From Pigmentiphaga sp. NML080357 (GTDB lineage: Bacteria > Pseudomonadota > Gammaproteobacteria > Burkholderiales > Burkholderiaceae_B), in NCBI RefSeq assembly GCF_002188465.1, contig NZ_NINW01000043.1, positions 42,765 through 106,764 on the forward strand: a DNA stretch of 64,000 nucleotides, read 5' to 3'. Below, piece by piece: positions 10,729 to 18,997 of this stretch. The notes beneath the pieces were generated by a model. It searched no databases. It worked only from the letters and a program-made list of their open reading frames with translations, and was not told where the DNA came from. A program made the translations under genes and the position numbers. Position 1 is the first letter of the stretch; each line of letters opens with the position of its first letter.

Positions 10729-11655
10729 TCACGATTCGAAAATAGTGGCCCCGGGCCAGTGGCCTTCGCGCACCAGGGACCGCATCAGGTCGGCCAGGAC
10801 CACCCTTGCGGCCAGGGCGGGCGGCGACAGCTCGTCGTCCGATACGCTGGTGACGACGTTGCGCCGATGCAGATAGGGGGCATCCAGCGGGTACAGGCAG
10901 AGCGCGTCGTGCAGCCGGCCCACCGCCACGCCTGGCTGTATCGTCGCGATCGGGTGGGCGAGGACGATGTCCATGAGCGTGGTCAGTCCGTCGATCTCCA
11001 GCGTGATGCCGGGGTCGACCCCCGCCCGGTCGAAAGCGGCATCCACCAGGATGCGCAGGCCGTGGTTCTTGCTCGGCATGGCCAGCGGCAGCCGGGCCGC
11101 CTCGGTCACGTTCATCGGTTCCAGCGGCTGGCGGCCTGCCACCACGCCGGGGCGGGCCACGACGAACAATTTCTCGTCCAGCAGCGGCATGACGCTCCAA
11201 TGACGTCCGCTCTCGGTCTGGAACAGCACGGCCAGATCCAGCAGTCGTGCGTTGAGCATGCCGGCCAGGTGACCCGAAAGGCTTTCCACGAGATGCAGCC
11301 GCACGTCGGGATAGCGTTCCTGCATGGCGGCGACGAAAGGGCGGGCCAGCAGCGAGGCGGTCGACGGAGCGAACCCCACGCTCACGGCGCCCGACAGCCG
11401 CGCCTCGCGTGCCGCGACCGCCGCGTTGTCGGCGTGCCGCAGCGCCATCTGCGCCTGCCGCCAGAAAGCGAGCCCGGCATCGGTGGGAATGACGCCGGTG
11501 GCCGTGCGCTGCAGCAGGCGCGTGGCGAGTTCCCCCTCCAGCCGGCTGATCTGCTGGCTGAGGGCGGACGGCACAAGCCCGAGTTCGCGCGCGGCGCGTC
11601 CCATGCTGCCCAGTTCGACCACGCGGACGAAATAACGGAGCTGGCGGAGTTCCAT
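10729..11655 (-). CDS. LysR-family transcriptional regulator
   Basis: A 308-residue LysR protein. The winged helix-turn-helix occupies residues 1-60 (ELRQLRYFVRVVELGSMGRA, then SALSQQISRLE), followed by the periplasmic-binding-like effector domain. It sits upstream of the serine hydrolase and tcuAB on the same strand, with about 235 bases before the hydrolase start. It probably regulates that block. The stop region contains GGGTTCACGATT, the same 12 bases found in the tcuA-proximal palindrome. The effector is unknown; tricarballylate or a related acid is a guess from context. Confidence 0.88.
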   Translation of the reverse strand: MELRQLRYFVRVVELGSMGRAARELGLVPSALSQQISRLEGELATRLLQRTATGVIPTDAGLAFWRQAQMALRHADNAAVAAREARLSGAVSVGFAPSTASLLARPFVAAMQERYPDVRLHLVESLSGHLAGMLNARLLDLAVLFQTESGRHWSVMPLLDEKLFVVARPGVVAGRQPLEPMNVTEAARLPLAMPSKNHGLRILVDAAFDRAGVDPGITLEIDGLTTLMDIVLAHPIATIQPGVAVGRLHDALCLYPLDAPYLHRRNVVTSVSDDELSPPALAARVVLADLMRSLVREGHWPGATIFES

Positions 11656-11684
11656 GGGGGCGGGGCGCGGCCGGCTACGCCGTA

Positions 11685-11843
11685 TCAGCCCGGCACGGCG
11701 AGGAACAGGCGGGCGAGGCCGTCAAGCTGGACGACCTCGGCCAGCACCTGGGCCTGGGCCCTGGCCTGCTCGCGAGTGAAGCCCGATTCTTCCAGGCGCT
11801 CGGTGACTTTGAGGGTATCGAATGCGTAGGGCACGGCGGGCAT
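11685..11843 (-). CDS. Short DUF1640-like protein (truncated)
   Basis: A 52-residue product beginning MPAVPYAFDTLKVTERLEES, which matches the N-terminus of DUF1640/CCDC90-like proteins (FDTLKFVKRL pattern). AGGA lies about eight bases before ATG 11843. Full-length family members are usually around 100 residues or more and end in a coiled coil plus membrane helix; here the frame stops soon after the first helix. It is either a natural short form or a remnant. It lies 29 bases upstream of the LysR gene on the same strand. Confidence 0.5.
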   Translation of the reverse strand: MPAVPYAFDTLKVTERLEESGFTREQARAQAQVLAEVVQLDGLARLFLAVPG

Positions 11844-11969
11844 GTCCTTTCCTGTATGAAGGCATCGTAACAAAAAGTCGCCAGCATGCCAGCGGCGCGC
11901 CCGCCGGCCTGTCCGGACGGCCACTATCGGACCGGAAGGTCGGTGTCCCGCGGCAGGGCGGAATGCTTA

Positions 11970-11992
11970 TGTCTTATATAAGATATAAGACA
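11970..11992. promoter_or_regulatory. Palindromic operator upstream of acnB
   Basis: Ten-base arms TGTCTTATAT and ATATAAGACA are separated by AAG. Nested inside is a second perfect palindrome, TCTTATATAAGA at 11972-11983. The AT-rich block stands out sharply in GC-rich sequence and begins about 95 bases before acnB. It also contains -10-like hexamers (TAAGAT, TATAAG), so a bound regulator would probably block transcription. The shape suits a dimeric GntR-type repressor, but the protein is not identified. Confidence 0.6.
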
Positions 11993-12065
11993 GTTGCAGC
12001 CAGCCGCCGCTGGCCCTACAATTCCGGCGTATCGCCCTCAATCCCTCCACACCGGGACACCTTCA

Positions 12066-14651
12066 ATGCTTGAATCCTACCGTCAACACGTCGCCGAGCG
12101 GGCCGCGCTTGGCATCCCCCCGCTGCCGCTGTCGGCGCAGCAAACCGCCGACCTGATCGAGCTGCTCAAGAACCCGCCCAAGGGCGAGGAGCAGACGCTG
12201 GTGGATCTGCTGACCCACCGCGTGCCGGCCGGCGTGGACGACGCCGCCAAGGTCAAGGCCTCGTACCTGGCCGCCGTCGCCCTGGGCAAGGAAGCCTGCC
12301 CGCTGATCGACCGCGCCAAGGCCACAGAACTGCTCGGCACCATGCTGGGCGGCTACAACATCAGCGCGCTGATCGAACTGCTGGACGACGCCCAGGTGGG
12401 CGGCATCGCGGCCGACGGCCTGAAGAAGACCCTGCTGATGTTCGACGCCTTCCACGACGTCAAGGAAAAGGCCGACAAGGGCAACGCCAACGCCAAGGCC
12501 GTGCTGCAGAGCTGGGCCGACGCCGAGTGGTTCACCAGCCGCCCCGAAGTGCCGCAAAGCCTGACGGTGACCGTGTTCAAGGTAACCGGCGAAACCAATA
12601 CCGACGATCTTTCGCCCGCTCCCGACGCCTGGAGCCGGCCCGACATCCCGCTGCACGCGCTGGCCATGCTCAAGAATCCCCGCCCCGGCATCGAGCCGCA
12701 GGAGCCGGGCAAGGTCGGCCCGCTCAAGCAGATCAATGAACTGAAGGAGAAGGGCAACCTGGTCGCCTATGTGGGCGACGTGGTCGGCACCGGTTCTTCG
12801 CGCAAGTCGGCCACCAACTCCGTGCTGTGGTGGACCGGCGAGGACATCCCCTTCGTCCCGAACAAGCGCTTCGGCGGCGTCTGTCTGGGCGGCAAGATCG
12901 CCCCGATCTTCTACAACACCATGGAAGACGCGGGTGCGCTGCCGATCGAGCTGGACGTCTCCAAGATGGAAATGGGCGATGTCATCGAACTGCGTCCCTA
13001 TGATGGCAAGGCCCTGAAGAACGGCGAGGTCATCGCCGAGTTCGAGCTCAAGTCCGAGGTGCTGTTCGACGAGGTGCGCGCCGGCGGCCGCATTCCGCTG
13101 ATCATCGGCCGCGGCCTGACCGCCAAGGCGCGCGAGGCCCTGGGCCTGCCGCCCTCGAACCTGTTCCGCCTGCCCAAGAACCCCGCCGACACCGGCAAGG
13201 GCTACACGCTGGCCCAGAAAATGGTCGGCCGCGCCTGCGGCCTGCCGGAAGGCAAGGGCATCCGCCCGGGCACCTATTGCGAGCCGCGCATGACCTCGGT
13301 CGGCAGCCAGGACACCACCGGACCCATGACGCGCGACGAGCTGAAGGACCTGGCCTGCCTGGGCTTCTCGGCCGACCTGGTGATGCAATCGTTCTGCCAC
13401 ACTGCCGCGTATCCCAAGCCCGTGGACGTCAAGACCCACCACACGCTGCCTGCTTTCATCAGCACCCGCGGCGGCATCTCGCTGCGCCCTGGCGACGGCG
13501 TGATCCACTCGTGGCTGAACCGCATGCTGCTGCCCGACACCGTCGGCACCGGCGGCGACTCGCACACCCGCTTCCCCATCGGCATCAGCTTCCCGGCCGG
13601 CTCGGGCCTGGTGGCTTTCGCGGCCGCCACCGGCGTCATGCCGCTGGACATGCCGGAATCGGTGCTGGTCCGCTTCAAGGGCAAGCTGCAGCCCGGCGTC
13701 ACGCTGCGTGACCTGGTCAACGCCATTCCCTACTACGCCATCAAGCAAGGCCTGCTGACGGTGGAGAAGAAGGGCAAGAAGAACATTTTCTCCGGCCGCA
13801 TCCTGGAGATCGAAGGGCTGCCCGATCTCAAGGTGGAACAGGCCTTCGAACTGTCCGACGCCTCGGCCGAACGCTCGGCCGCCGGTTGCACGGTGCGCCT
13901 GAACAAGGAACCGATCATCGAGTACATCAACAGCAACATCACGCTGCTGAAGTGGATGATCGCCAACGGCTACGAAGACGAGCGCTCCATCGGCCGCCGC
14001 ATCAAGGCCATGGAAGCCTGGCTGGCCAATCCGCAGCTGCTGGAACCGGATGCCGACGCCGAATACGCCGCCGTGATCGAGATCGACCTGGCCGACGTGC
14101 ACGAGCCGCTGGTCGCTTGCCCGAACGATCCGGACGACGTCAAGACGCTGTCGGACGTGGCCGGCGCCAAGATCGATGAAGTGTTCATCGGCAGCTGCAT
14201 GACGAACATCGGCCACTTCCGCGCGGCGTCCAAGCTGCTGGAAGGCAAGCGCGACATCCCGGTCAAGCTGTGGGTGGCGCCGCCTACCAAGATGGACCAG
14301 AAGCAGCTTACCGAGGAAGGCCATTACGGCGTGCTGGGTTCGGCTGGCGCCCGCATGGAGATGCCGGGCTGCTCGCTGTGCATGGGCAACCAGGCGCAGG
14401 TGCGCGAAGGCGCGACGGTGATGTCGACCAGCACCCGGAATTTCCCGAACCGCCTGGGCAAGAACTCGAACGTGTACCTGGGTTCGGCTGAGCTGGCCGC
14501 GATCTGCTCGCGTCTGGGGCGTATCCCGACCAAGGAGGAGTACATGGCCGAGGCCGGCGTCCTGGCCGAGCACGAGAAGACCATCTACCGCTACATGAAT
14601 TTCGACCAGATCCCCGACTTCAAGGATGTGGCGGATTCGGTCGGCGTCTGA
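12066..14651 (+). CDS. acnB: Aconitate hydratase B
   Basis: An 861-residue AcnB that interconverts citrate and isocitrate through cis-aconitate in the TCA cycle. It has the AcnB arrangement: an N-terminal HEAT-like domain (residues 1-160), the swivel domain (about 170-370), then the catalytic domains. Cluster cysteines are in [10 protein letters not shown] and in CSLCMGNQ near the C-terminus. Length is standard for AcnB. The start at ATG 12066 (MLESYRQHV) is the conserved one; the frame is open upstream to 11994, but that extension is not conserved. Upstream lies a strong palindromic operator, and downstream a rho-independent terminator, so it is monocistronic. Confidence 0.97.
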   Translation: MLESYRQHVAERAALGIPPLPLSAQQTADLIELLKNPPKGEEQTLVDLLTHRVPAGVDDAAKVKASYLAAVALGKEACPLIDRAKATELLGTMLGGYNISALIELLDDAQVGGIAADGLKKTLLMFDAFHDVKEKADKGNANAKAVLQSWADAEWFTSRPEVPQSLTVTVFKVTGETNTDDLSPAPDAWSRPDIPLHALAMLKNPRPGIEPQEPGKVGPLKQINELKEKGNLVAYVGDVVGTGSSRKSATNSVLWWTGEDIPFVPNKRFGGVCLGGKIAPIFYNTMEDAGALPIELDVSKMEMGDVIELRPYDGKALKNGEVIAEFELKSEVLFDEVRAGGRIPLIIGRGLTAKAREALGLPPSNLFRLPKNPADTGKGYTLAQKMVGRACGLPEGKGIRPGTYCEPRMTSVGSQDTTGPMTRDELKDLACLGFSADLVMQSFCHTAAYPKPVDVKTHHTLPAFISTRGGISLRPGDGVIHSWLNRMLLPDTVGTGGDSHTRFPIGISFPAGSGLVAFAAATGVMPLDMPESVLVRFKGKLQPGVTLRDLVNAIPYYAIKQGLLTVEKKGKKNIFSGRILEIEGLPDLKVEQAFELSDASAERSAAGCTVRLNKEPIIEYINSNITLLKWMIANGYEDERSIGRRIKAMEAWLANPQLLEPDADAEYAAVIEIDLADVHEPLVACPNDPDDVKTLSDVAGAKIDEVFIGSCMTNIGHFRAASKLLEGKRDIPVKLWVAPPTKMDQKQLTEEGHYGVLGSAGARMEMPGCSLCMGNQAQVREGATVMSTSTRNFPNRLGKNSNVYLGSAELAAICSRLGRIPTKEEYMAEAGVLAEHEKTIYRYMNFDQIPDFKDVADSVGV

Positions 14652-14729
14652 TCGGTCGTTCGTGACGGACGGCCTGCCATGGCCGTCCAGTGGTTCCAGG
14701 CGTTTCCCGGAACGCTTGGATACTGATGG

Positions 14730-14764
14730 AGCCCCTGGCCGCATGGCCCGGGGCTTTTATTTTT
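14730..14764 (+). terminator. Rho-independent terminator after acnB
   Basis: AGCCCCTGGCC (14730-14740) pairs with GGCCCGGGGCT (14745-14755) with one mismatch around loop GCAT. The run TTTTATTTTT follows. It lies 79 bases after the acnB stop. Confidence 0.9.
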
Positions 14765-14765
14765 A

Positions 14766-14853
14766 GGGCAGCGCACCAGGATGCGGCGGATCCGGCTGCG
14801 CCGGTCCGCCCGCATCGCCCCCTTGAGGGGAACGCGCGAAGCGCGTTGAAGCT
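14766..14853. repeat. Dispersed GC-rich repeat, copy A
   Basis: The core GGATCCGGCT followed by CGCCGGTCCGCC, then GCATCGCCCCCTTGAGGGG and a hyphenated GCGCGAAGCGCG. Near-identical sequence in inverse orientation occurs at 25680-25757, with further relatives at 25850-25925 and 31536-31660. It lies between the acnB terminator and the convergent end of dctP, so it may add secondary structure there. Confidence 0.65.
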
Positions 14854-14857
14854 TCAA

Positions 14858-15865
14858 TCATCGGTTCCGCTCTATTGCCTGCGTGAACAAGTCATACGCG
14901 GTCTTGAGCTCGCGGTCCTCGGCCGCCGCCTTGGGGCCGATGGGAAGCAGCACGTCGAAAAACCTCTGGCGTTCGGCGTCGGAAAGCCGGACCAGCTCGC
15001 CACCCTTCTTCACCCACTGCGCCTTGGCGTCGGCCACGTCGTCGATCGAGAACTGCTTGACCGACTGGGTCGCTTCCTTGCCCGCGGCCTGGACGATCTG
15101 CTGCAGGTCTTGCGGCAGCTCCTCGAACCACTCCTGCGAGATCGCGGCGACGGAGGCAATGATGCCGTGGTTGCTTTCGATGAAGTACTTGGCGCCGTCC
15201 ATGTAGCCCAGGCCTTCCATCACCGGGATGCAACTCATGACGGCATCCAGCGTGCCTTGCTGCAGCGCCGGCAGGATCTCGGACGGCGGCATCGGTATTG
15301 GGGTGGCGCCCAGGGCGCTGATCTGGTCTTGCTGCAGCTTGGCGGCGAGCACGCGTACCTTGGCGCCCTTGAAGTCTTCCGGCTTGCGCCATGGGCTGCG
15401 TGTGCAGAAGGCGCTCGGGCCCGAGATGAACAGGCCCAATCCCTTCAGCCCTTTTTTCTCGCCTACCTTGAGCATGTAGTCGTTCAGTTTCGGATCGGAC
15501 AGCGTGCGGGCGGTGTGCTCGAGATCGGCGAACCTGGCCGGCGCCGACAGCACGCTGAACGCCTTGTTGATGCCGCCGAAGAATTCGGGCGGGGCGACGC
15601 AGCCCTGGATGGTGCCCATTTGCGTCTGTTCGATCAGGCGCGGCGTGGCGCCCAGCTGGCTGGCGGGATAGACCTCGACCTTGATGCGCTTCTCCGATTT
15701 CGCTTCGACCAGCTTGGCGAAATCGATCATCCATTGATGCTGGGAATCCTGCAGGGTCGAGGTGCCCAGCTTCATCACGATCTGCCGCTGCCCAAACGCG
15801 CGCCCGGACACGGTGCCAGCCAGGGCGCCCGCTGCCGCCGCGCCCAGGAATGCCCTTCTCTTCAT
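14858..15865 (-). CDS. TRAP transporter solute-binding protein (DctP family)
   Basis: A 335-residue periplasmic receptor that binds an organic acid and hands it to a TRAP membrane complex. The N-terminus MKRRAFLGAAAAGALAG is a signal peptide with a Tat-like twin Arg. The mature part has the DctP pattern (KLGTSTLQDSQHQWMIDFAK, VEVYPASQLG, and FKGAKVRVL with the binding Arg). It is transcribed away from dctQM, with only 85 bases between starts, an uncommon arrangement because P usually leads a PQM operon. The ligand may be the substrate handled by the neighbouring amidase and hydroxylase (inference). Confidence 0.92.
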   Translation of the reverse strand: MKRRAFLGAAAAGALAGTVSGRAFGQRQIVMKLGTSTLQDSQHQWMIDFAKLVEAKSEKRIKVEVYPASQLGATPRLIEQTQMGTIQGCVAPPEFFGGINKAFSVLSAPARFADLEHTARTLSDPKLNDYMLKVGEKKGLKGLGLFISGPSAFCTRSPWRKPEDFKGAKVRVLAAKLQQDQISALGATPIPMPPSEILPALQQGTLDAVMSCIPVMEGLGYMDGAKYFIESNHGIIASVAAISQEWFEELPQDLQQIVQAAGKEATQSVKQFSIDDVADAKAQWVKKGGELVRLSDAERQRFFDVLLPIGPKAAAEDRELKTAYDLFTQAIERNR

Positions 15866-15896
15866 TGCCGCTCTCCCTAGTCGAGTTTCTCCAACA

Positions 15897-15942
15897 TTGA
15901 CAGATTGTCATACATTTTGTCAATATTAAGTACCTTACTTAA
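15897..15942. promoter_or_regulatory. Paired palindromes in the dctP/dctQ divergent promoter region
   Basis: Two inverted repeats are present. The first pairs TTGACA (15897-15902) with TGTCAA (15918-15923) and encloses ATTGTCATACATT, which is nearly self-complementary. The second is perfect: TTAAGTA and TACTTAA around CCT (15926-15942), ending inside the dctQ ribosome-binding site AAGGAAG (15941-15947). Binding there would control both directions. The sequence style suits a GntR-type repressor, but no such gene is in the window. Confidence 0.55.
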
Positions 15943-15950
15943 GGAAGCAA

Positions 15951-16517
15951 ATGGCCATGCAAACCGCTGCCGCAGGAATATCGGAACGAAGGGAGGGGAC
16001 CGTGGGCCGGGCGCAGCGGTTCGGGGATTTCCTCAGCGCCCTCTGCATGCAGCTGTCGGGGATCGCGCTCGCCGTGATCGTGACGATCTGCACGGTCAAC
16101 GTCATCGCCCGCTATGTCTTCGCGCACGCCTTTTCCTGGGCCGAGGAAGCGATGGTGTATTGCATGATCTTCATTATTTTCGTCGCGTCGGCCGCCGTGA
16201 CGTGGAAGGGCAGCCACTTGTGCCTGGATCTGTTGCTGCGCAAGTGTCCTGCTTTCTTCCAGAAAGCCATCGTGGTCGGCAGCACCTTGGCCTCGGTGGC
16301 CTTGCTCCTGCTGCTGGCGCACTTCTCCTACGACGTCGTCGCCAGGCTTTATCGCTACGGGCAGCGCACCGAAGCGCTGGAGATTCCCATGTGGATCCCG
16401 CAGGGCTTCGTGCCGGCCGGTCTCGTGCTGATCGCGCTCATGATGATGCTGCGGCTCTGGACTCACGGTCCGCTGCCGCATGAAACGGATCTTTCCAGCG
16501 AAGACTTCCACCTATGA
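15951..16517 (+). CDS. TRAP transporter small membrane subunit (DctQ family)
   Basis: A 188-residue protein with four predicted membrane helices (around residues 30-55, 65-85, 100-125 and 145-165). It contains the DctQ pattern of a Trp-Glu-Glu segment, FSWAEEAMVY, after the first helix. AAGGAAG at 15941-15947 sets the ATG at 15951. It overlaps dctM by four bases (ATGA). It forms the membrane permease with DctM and works with the divergently encoded DctP. Confidence 0.92.
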   Translation: MAMQTAAAGISERREGTVGRAQRFGDFLSALCMQLSGIALAVIVTICTVNVIARYVFAHAFSWAEEAMVYCMIFIIFVASAAVTWKGSHLCLDLLLRKCPAFFQKAIVVGSTLASVALLLLLAHFSYDVVARLYRYGQRTEALEIPMWIPQGFVPAGLVLIALMMMLRLWTHGPLPHETDLSSEDFHL

Positions 16518-17791
16518 TCCTCTCTATGCTTGCGGCCTTGCCCGTCATCCTGATCTGCCTCGGCGTGCCGATCTTCATCGTGCTTTTCGCGGTATCTGTG
16601 GGTGGCATGGTGGCGCTCGACCTGACCAGCCTGAAGGCCGTGCATTCGGCGGTTTTCGGCGGGCTGGACAGCTTCCCGCTGCTGGCCATTCCGCTGTTCA
16701 TCCTTGCCGGCGACATCATGGCGCAGGGAGGAATCGCGCGCCGCCTGATCAACCTCATCACGGCCGTCGTGGGCGGCGTGCCCGGCTCGATGGGCGTTGC
16801 GGCGGTGGGCAGCGCCGCGGCCTTCGGCGCCATGTCGGGTTCGTCGGTCGCCTGTGTCGCCGCCATCGGCAACCTCACCATTCCCACGCTCGTCAAGCAA
16901 GGCTACGGACGGCGATTCTCGACCAGCCTGATCGCGGCGACGGGCGTGATCGACATCATCATTCCGCCGTCGATCGCGATGATTCTCTATGCGATCACGG
17001 CCCAGGTCTCGGTTACCAAGCTCTTCATCGCGGGGGTTCTCCCGGGACTCCTCATCGGACTCCTGCTGGCGATCTTCGTGATGATCCGCGCCAGGGCGCT
17101 CGACATACGCGTCGTCGAACGTCCCAGCCCAAGGGAGGTGCTCGCCGCAGCGAAAGCGGCGCTGTGGGCCGTACTGGCACCCGTCGTCATCATCGGCGGC
17201 ATCTACGGCGGTGTGTTCACGCCTACCGAAGCGGCGGGCATCGCCTGCGCCTACGCCACGATCGTATCCGTCTACGTATACAAAGAGCTGACCTGGCAAG
17301 GCGTCTGGCGGATCGTCACGCGGTCCACCGTTCTCATCGCTCAGATCATGCTCCTGGTCGCGGCGTCCACCGTCTTTGGCTGGGTGATCACGACCTCGGG
17401 CATGCCGCAGGCCTTCGTCGCCTTCATCGAAAGCCTGCAGCTCGGTAACTGGCAGTTGCTGCTGATCTTCAATATCGTGCTGCTGGGCGTGGGCAGCGTG
17501 CTGGAGCCGCCCCCCGCCATCCTGATCCTTACGCCGCTGTTTGCGCCGGTGGTGGCGGCGGCGGGGATCGACCCTATTCACTTCGGCTTGATCGTGACCA
17601 TCAACCTGGCCATCGGCATGTTCCTGCCGCCGTTCGGCATCAACCTCTTCGCCGCCCATGCGCTGTTCAAGGTGCCGTTGCCCGATCTCTACCGCGGCGT
17701 ACTGCCGTTCCTTGCCATCTATTTGTTCGTGCTGGGGTTGATCACCTACATTCCGGCGTTGACGACGGTGCCGGTGCAGTGGGTCAGGTAG
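16514..17791 (+). CDS. TRAP transporter large membrane subunit (DctM family)
   Basis: A 425-residue permease subunit with about 12 membrane segments. DctM hallmarks include GVPIFIVLFAVS at the start, GMSGSS-like AMSGSSVACVAAIG near residue 110, and LEPPPAILILTPLFAP and GMFLPPFGINLFAA toward the end. It uses the Na+ gradient to import the acid delivered by DctP. It is translationally coupled to dctQ and ends convergently with the monooxygenase gene at 17840, with no clear terminator in the 48-base gap. Confidence 0.95.
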   Translation: MILSMLAALPVILICLGVPIFIVLFAVSVGGMVALDLTSLKAVHSAVFGGLDSFPLLAIPLFILAGDIMAQGGIARRLINLITAVVGGVPGSMGVAAVGSAAAFGAMSGSSVACVAAIGNLTIPTLVKQGYGRRFSTSLIAATGVIDIIIPPSIAMILYAITAQVSVTKLFIAGVLPGLLIGLLLAIFVMIRARALDIRVVERPSPREVLAAAKAALWAVLAPVVIIGGIYGGVFTPTEAAGIACAYATIVSVYVYKELTWQGVWRIVTRSTVLIAQIMLLVAASTVFGWVITTSGMPQAFVAFIESLQLGNWQLLLIFNIVLLGVGSVLEPPPAILILTPLFAPVVAAAGIDPIHFGLIVTINLAIGMFLPPFGINLFAAHALFKVPLPDLYRGVLPFLAIYLFVLGLITYIPALTTVPVQWVR

Positions 17792-17839
17792 GAAGGCAGG
17801 GCCGCCGCGCTCCCAGGCGGGCGGCGTCCCCGGCGTGCG

Positions 17840-18997
17840 TCAGCAGGTGAAGGCGTCGAGGATACGGTCCGCGGCGCTGATGCGGCCGTCCAGATTCCTC
17901 GCGTACTCGGCCTTGGCGGCGGTCAGTTCGGCTTGCGAGCGTACCGATTGCTCGATGTCCATCCACTCGCAGGCAAAGGTATAGACAAAGGCGTTGCGCG
18001 CGAAGCGCGTTTCGCCATAGGCGTGCAGGCGATCCTGGATGCTGCCTTCGCCGGACGTCACGCACCGTGCCAGCACGTAGGCGTCCTCGACCGCCATCGC
18101 CGCGCCTGCCGTCAGGTGAGGCGGGACCACGTGCGCGGCATCGCCGCCCATCACGACCCGGCCGCGGTGCCAGGGGTAGGGCACGATGAAGGGCTCGAGC
18201 GCTCCGTATACGATCGGGCTCTCCGGCGTCAGGCTGTCTGCGATTTCCTTTACATAGGAACCGAACTGCGCCAGCCTTTCCTTCATCAGGAGGTGCATGG
18301 CGTCGGCGGCGAAGAACTCGGAAGGATCTTCCGGGCGAATGTTGAACAAGTACATCTTGTCCCGCGTGATGGGGATGGCGCCGGCCTTGCCGCGCACGCC
18401 CTGCATGAATTCCATGCCGGTGACGCAGTCGGGGCGGTCTACCTGGACGCGCCAAGCGCCGATGCCGCAGTGCCGAGGGCCGAACATGTCGCCAACGATG
18501 TAGCGGCGGGCGGTCGAGCGGATGCCATCGAAGCCGGCGACGAGGTCGTACTCGGCCTGTGCGCCGTCGCTGAACCGGATAGAGGTTCCATGCTCGCCGC
18601 CGAAGGTGGACACTTCGGCGCCCATGCGGAAGCGCACGCCCAGCGCCTGCGCGCGCCGGCGCAGGATGTCATGCAGCACCGCGCGCGGCAATGCGCAGAA
18701 CGCAGGAAGACCCATGCCGCCCATCAGGAAGCGGTGCTCGACGATCAAGACCCGGTCGGGATCGAACGTCGACATGTGGTTGTAAGAGAAACCGGTGTCC
18801 AGGATTTCCTCGAGCACGCCGAGTCGCCGATAGACGCGCAGCGCGCAGGCCGGTTGCCCCAGGCCGACGCCCGGCACGTTGAAGTCCGGGCGCTTCTCCA
18901 GCAGCTCGACTTCCCTTCCGTGCGATGCGAAGGCGATCGCGGCGCTCAGGCCGCCGATGCCTCCGCCCACAACGAGAACCTTGTCGACGTCATTCAT
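17840..18997 (-). CDS. FAD-dependent monooxygenase, salicylate/3-hydroxybenzoate hydroxylase-like
   Basis: A 385-residue group A flavin monooxygenase. GGGIGG is at residues 11-16, and the ribityl-binding motif GGDAAHVVPPHLTAG is near residue 280. The size and the GVGLGQPACALRVYRRLGV segment resemble 3-hydroxybenzoate 6-hydroxylase and 6-hydroxynicotinate 3-monooxygenase. ATG 18997 overlaps the amidase stop by four bases (ATGA), so amidase and hydroxylase are made together. A plausible route is amide hydrolysis followed by ring hydroxylation of the released acid, with uptake by the adjacent TRAP system; this is inference. Confidence 0.85.
   Translation of the reverse strand: MNDVDKVLVVGGGIGGLSAAIAFASHGREVELLEKRPDFNVPGVGLGQPACALRVYRRLGVLEEILDTGFSYNHMSTFDPDRVLIVEHRFLMGGMGLPAFCALPRAVLHDILRRRAQALGVRFRMGAEVSTFGGEHGTSIRFSDGAQAEYDLVAGFDGIRSTARRYIVGDMFGPRHCGIGAWRVQVDRPDCVTGMEFMQGVRGKAGAIPITRDKMYLFNIRPEDPSEFFAADAMHLLMKERLAQFGSYVKEIADSLTPESPIVYGALEPFIVPYPWHRGRVVMGGDAAHVVPPHLTAGAAMAVEDAYVLARCVTSGEGSIQDRLHAYGETRFARNAFVYTFACEWMDIEQSVRSQAELTAAKAEYARNLDGRISAADRILDAFTC

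Noticed and set aside
12063..14744. Very long open frame antisense to acnB
   Set aside because: It mirrors the acnB codon pattern, has no recognisable domain, and His/Gln/Arg-rich composition typical of GC-rich antisense shadows.
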